This document shows positions 13,631 to 14,867 of a stretch of 14,867 nt of DNA, in pieces; positions within the stretch are counted from its first letter, which is position 1, and each line of letters starts with the position of its first letter. The notes under the pieces are model-generated. The model searched no databases, was not told where the DNA came from, and saw only the letters and a list, made by a program, of their open reading frames with translations. The DNA is from Parachlamydiaceae bacterium (GTDB taxonomy: Bacteria; Chlamydiota; Chlamydiia; Chlamydiales; Parachlamydiaceae). The position numbers and the translations under genes were made by a program. Location: positions 1 to 14,867 of the forward strand of contig JACDGH010000034.1 of NCBI GenBank assembly GCA_013815395.1, written 5' to 3'.

Positions 13631-14867
13631 ATGTCAGAATTTAATCAAGATACGCAGTTTGATAAGTTGACAATCAAAATTGCGTCTGATGACGTCATCC
13701 GCAATAAATGGTCGCGAGGCGAAATTAAAAAGCCTGAAACAATCAATTACCGCACGTTTAAGCCGGAAAAAGGTGGTCTTTTCTGTGAAAAGATTTTCGG
13801 TCCTACTCGTGATTGGGAATGTGCTTGCGGTAAATATAAGAAAATCAAACATAAAGGTATTGTTTGCGATCGTTGCGGTGTTGAAGTCACTTTGTCGAAG
13901 GTACGGCGCGAACGAATGGCCCATATCGAATTGGCTGTGCCTGTCGTTCATATTTGGTTCTTTAAGACAATGCCTTCCCGTATTGGAAATGTTCTTGGCA
14001 TGTCTTCTACAGACCTCGAAAGAGTCATTTATTACGAAGAATACGTCGTTATTGAACCTGGTAATACTGACCTTGAAAAGAAACAATTATTGAATGATGT
14101 CGAGTATCGCGAAGCTCAAGAGAAATGGGGTCGTGATGGTTTTGTTGCCAAGATGGGTGGTGAAGCAATTAGAGATTTACTGGCTATTGAAGATTTACAT
14201 TCGATGTTAGTGGATCTTAAAGAAAAGCTTCGCAAAACCAAGTCGATGCAAGCTCGTATGAAGCTTGCTAAACGCTTGAAAATTATCGAGAGCTTCACTT
14301 CTTCGACGAATAAGCCTGATTGGATGGTGATGTCTTGTGTTCCTGTCATCCCACCAGATTTACGTCCTCTTGTGCCTCTTGATGGTGGCCGTTTTGCTAC
14401 TTCCGATTTGAATGACCTTTATCGACGCGTGATCAACAGAAATAATCGTTTGAAAGCGATTTTGAAGTTAAAGACACCTGAAGTGATCATCCGCAATGAA
14501 AAGCGTATGCTCCAAGAAGCCGTTGATGCGTTGTTTGACAATGGCCGGCATGGTCATCCTGTAATGGGAGCGGGTAATCGTCCCTTGAAGTCCCTTTCTG
14601 AAATGTTGAAAGGTAAACAAGGACGTTTCCGTCAAAACTTATTGGGTAAACGTGTTGACTATTCTGGACGTTCCGTTATTATTGTTGGTCCAGAGCTTAA
14701 ATTCAATCAGTGTGGTCTTCCTAAATTAATGGCTCTTGAGCTGTTTGAGCCATTTATTGTTAAACGCCTCAAAGATCTTGGCTACGTGTATACTATTCGT
14801 TCAGCTAAAAAGATGATCCAACGTCATGCCCCTGAAGTGTGGGATGTTCTGGAAGACATTATTAAGG
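13631..14867 (+). CDS. rpoC: DNA-directed RNA polymerase subunit beta' (5' part, cut by window end)
   Basis: The reading frame is open from ATG 13631 to the window edge, about 412 codons, roughly the first 30% of beta'. It begins MSEFNQDTQFDKLTIKIASD. The N-terminal zinc-binding motif is present with Cys at 64, 66, 79 and 82 (WECACG and CDRCG). Further conserved blocks are LPVLPP-like VPVIPPDLRPLVPLDGGRFA, NDLYRRVINRNNRLK, RNEKRMLQEAVDALFDNG and GKQGRFRQNLLGKRVDYSGR, which covers the rudder and switch 2 region. The catalytic NADFDGD motif lies beyond the window. Purine-rich AAGG (13615-13618) and GGGG (13621-13624) can serve as ribosome binding site. It is presumably co-transcribed with rpoB. 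Confidence 0.98.
   Translation, partial: MSEFNQDTQFDKLTIKIASDDVIRNKWSRGEIKKPETINYRTFKPEKGGLFCEKIFGPTRDWECACGKYKKIKHKGIVCDRCGVEVTLSKVRRERMAHIELAVPVVHIWFFKTMPSRIGNVLGMSSTDLERVIYYEEYVVIEPGNTDLEKKQLLNDVEYREAQEKWGRDGFVAKMGGEAIRDLLAIEDLHSMLVDLKEKLRKTKSMQARMKLAKRLKIIESFTSSTNKPDWMVMSCVPVIPPDLRPLVPLDGGRFATSDLNDLYRRVINRNNRLKAILKLKTPEVIIRNEKRMLQEAVDALFDNGRHGHPVMGAGNRPLKSLSEMLKGKQGRFRQNLLGKRVDYSGRSVIIVGPELKFNQCGLPKLMALELFEPFIVKRLKDLGYVYTIRSAKKMIQRHAPEVWDVLEDIIK

Noticed and set aside
13634..14093. Overlapping ORFs on both strands (150 and 137 residues) at the start of rpoC
   Set aside because: The true frame is rpoC, open from 13631 to the window edge with conserved beta' motifs; these are shadows.

Overview
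The window comes from an AT-rich bacterium of the phylum Chlamydiota, most likely an environmental (Parachlamydia/Protochlamydia-type) lineage rather than Chlamydiaceae. Three things point there. The order infA, tRNA-Thr, tuf, tRNA-Trp, secE, nusG, rplK, rplA, rplJ, rplL, rpoB, rpoC is the chlamydial arrangement. IF-1 carries a chlamydial-looking core (AHLCGKMRM, then a VTVEMS..DLTKAR segment). The L1 and RpoB lengths fit chlamydial homologues as I remember them. Assignment below phylum is an inference from memory, not a search.

Layout. Positions 1-329 hold a short GC-rich, minus-strand relic or mini-ORF with a good terminator, and otherwise no gene. At 330-4043 there is a two-gene plus-strand unit: a PCMH-type FAD-dependent oxidoreductase and a 650-residue protein with a methyltransferase-like core and a large unassigned C-terminal half. 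It ends at a hairpin shared with a convergent small minus-strand gene (4114-4419, 101 residues, unknown function). About 265 bases of divergent intergenic DNA follow, then infA.

From 4685 to the right edge the window is a core translation and transcription cluster: IF-1, tRNA-Thr(GGT), EF-Tu, tRNA-Trp(CCA), SecE, NusG, L11, L1, L10, L7/L12, RNA polymerase beta, and the start of beta' (cut by the window end). These genes supply initiation and elongation factors, the ribosomal GTPase stalk and L1 stalk, the NusG elongation factor, a Sec translocon subunit and the RNA polymerase large subunits.

The main interest in this half is regulatory. Terminators lie after tuf and after rplL. Promoter-like boxes sit before tRNA-Thr, before rplA and before rpoB; the rpoB -35 box lies inside the rplL terminator stem. 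Both tRNA genes are followed, exactly 3 bases downstream, by the same AT-rich GATWATATATA element, a possible promoter for tuf and secE. I found no CRISPR array, insertion sequence, phage gene or origin. The least-described content is the 330-4043 gene pair.
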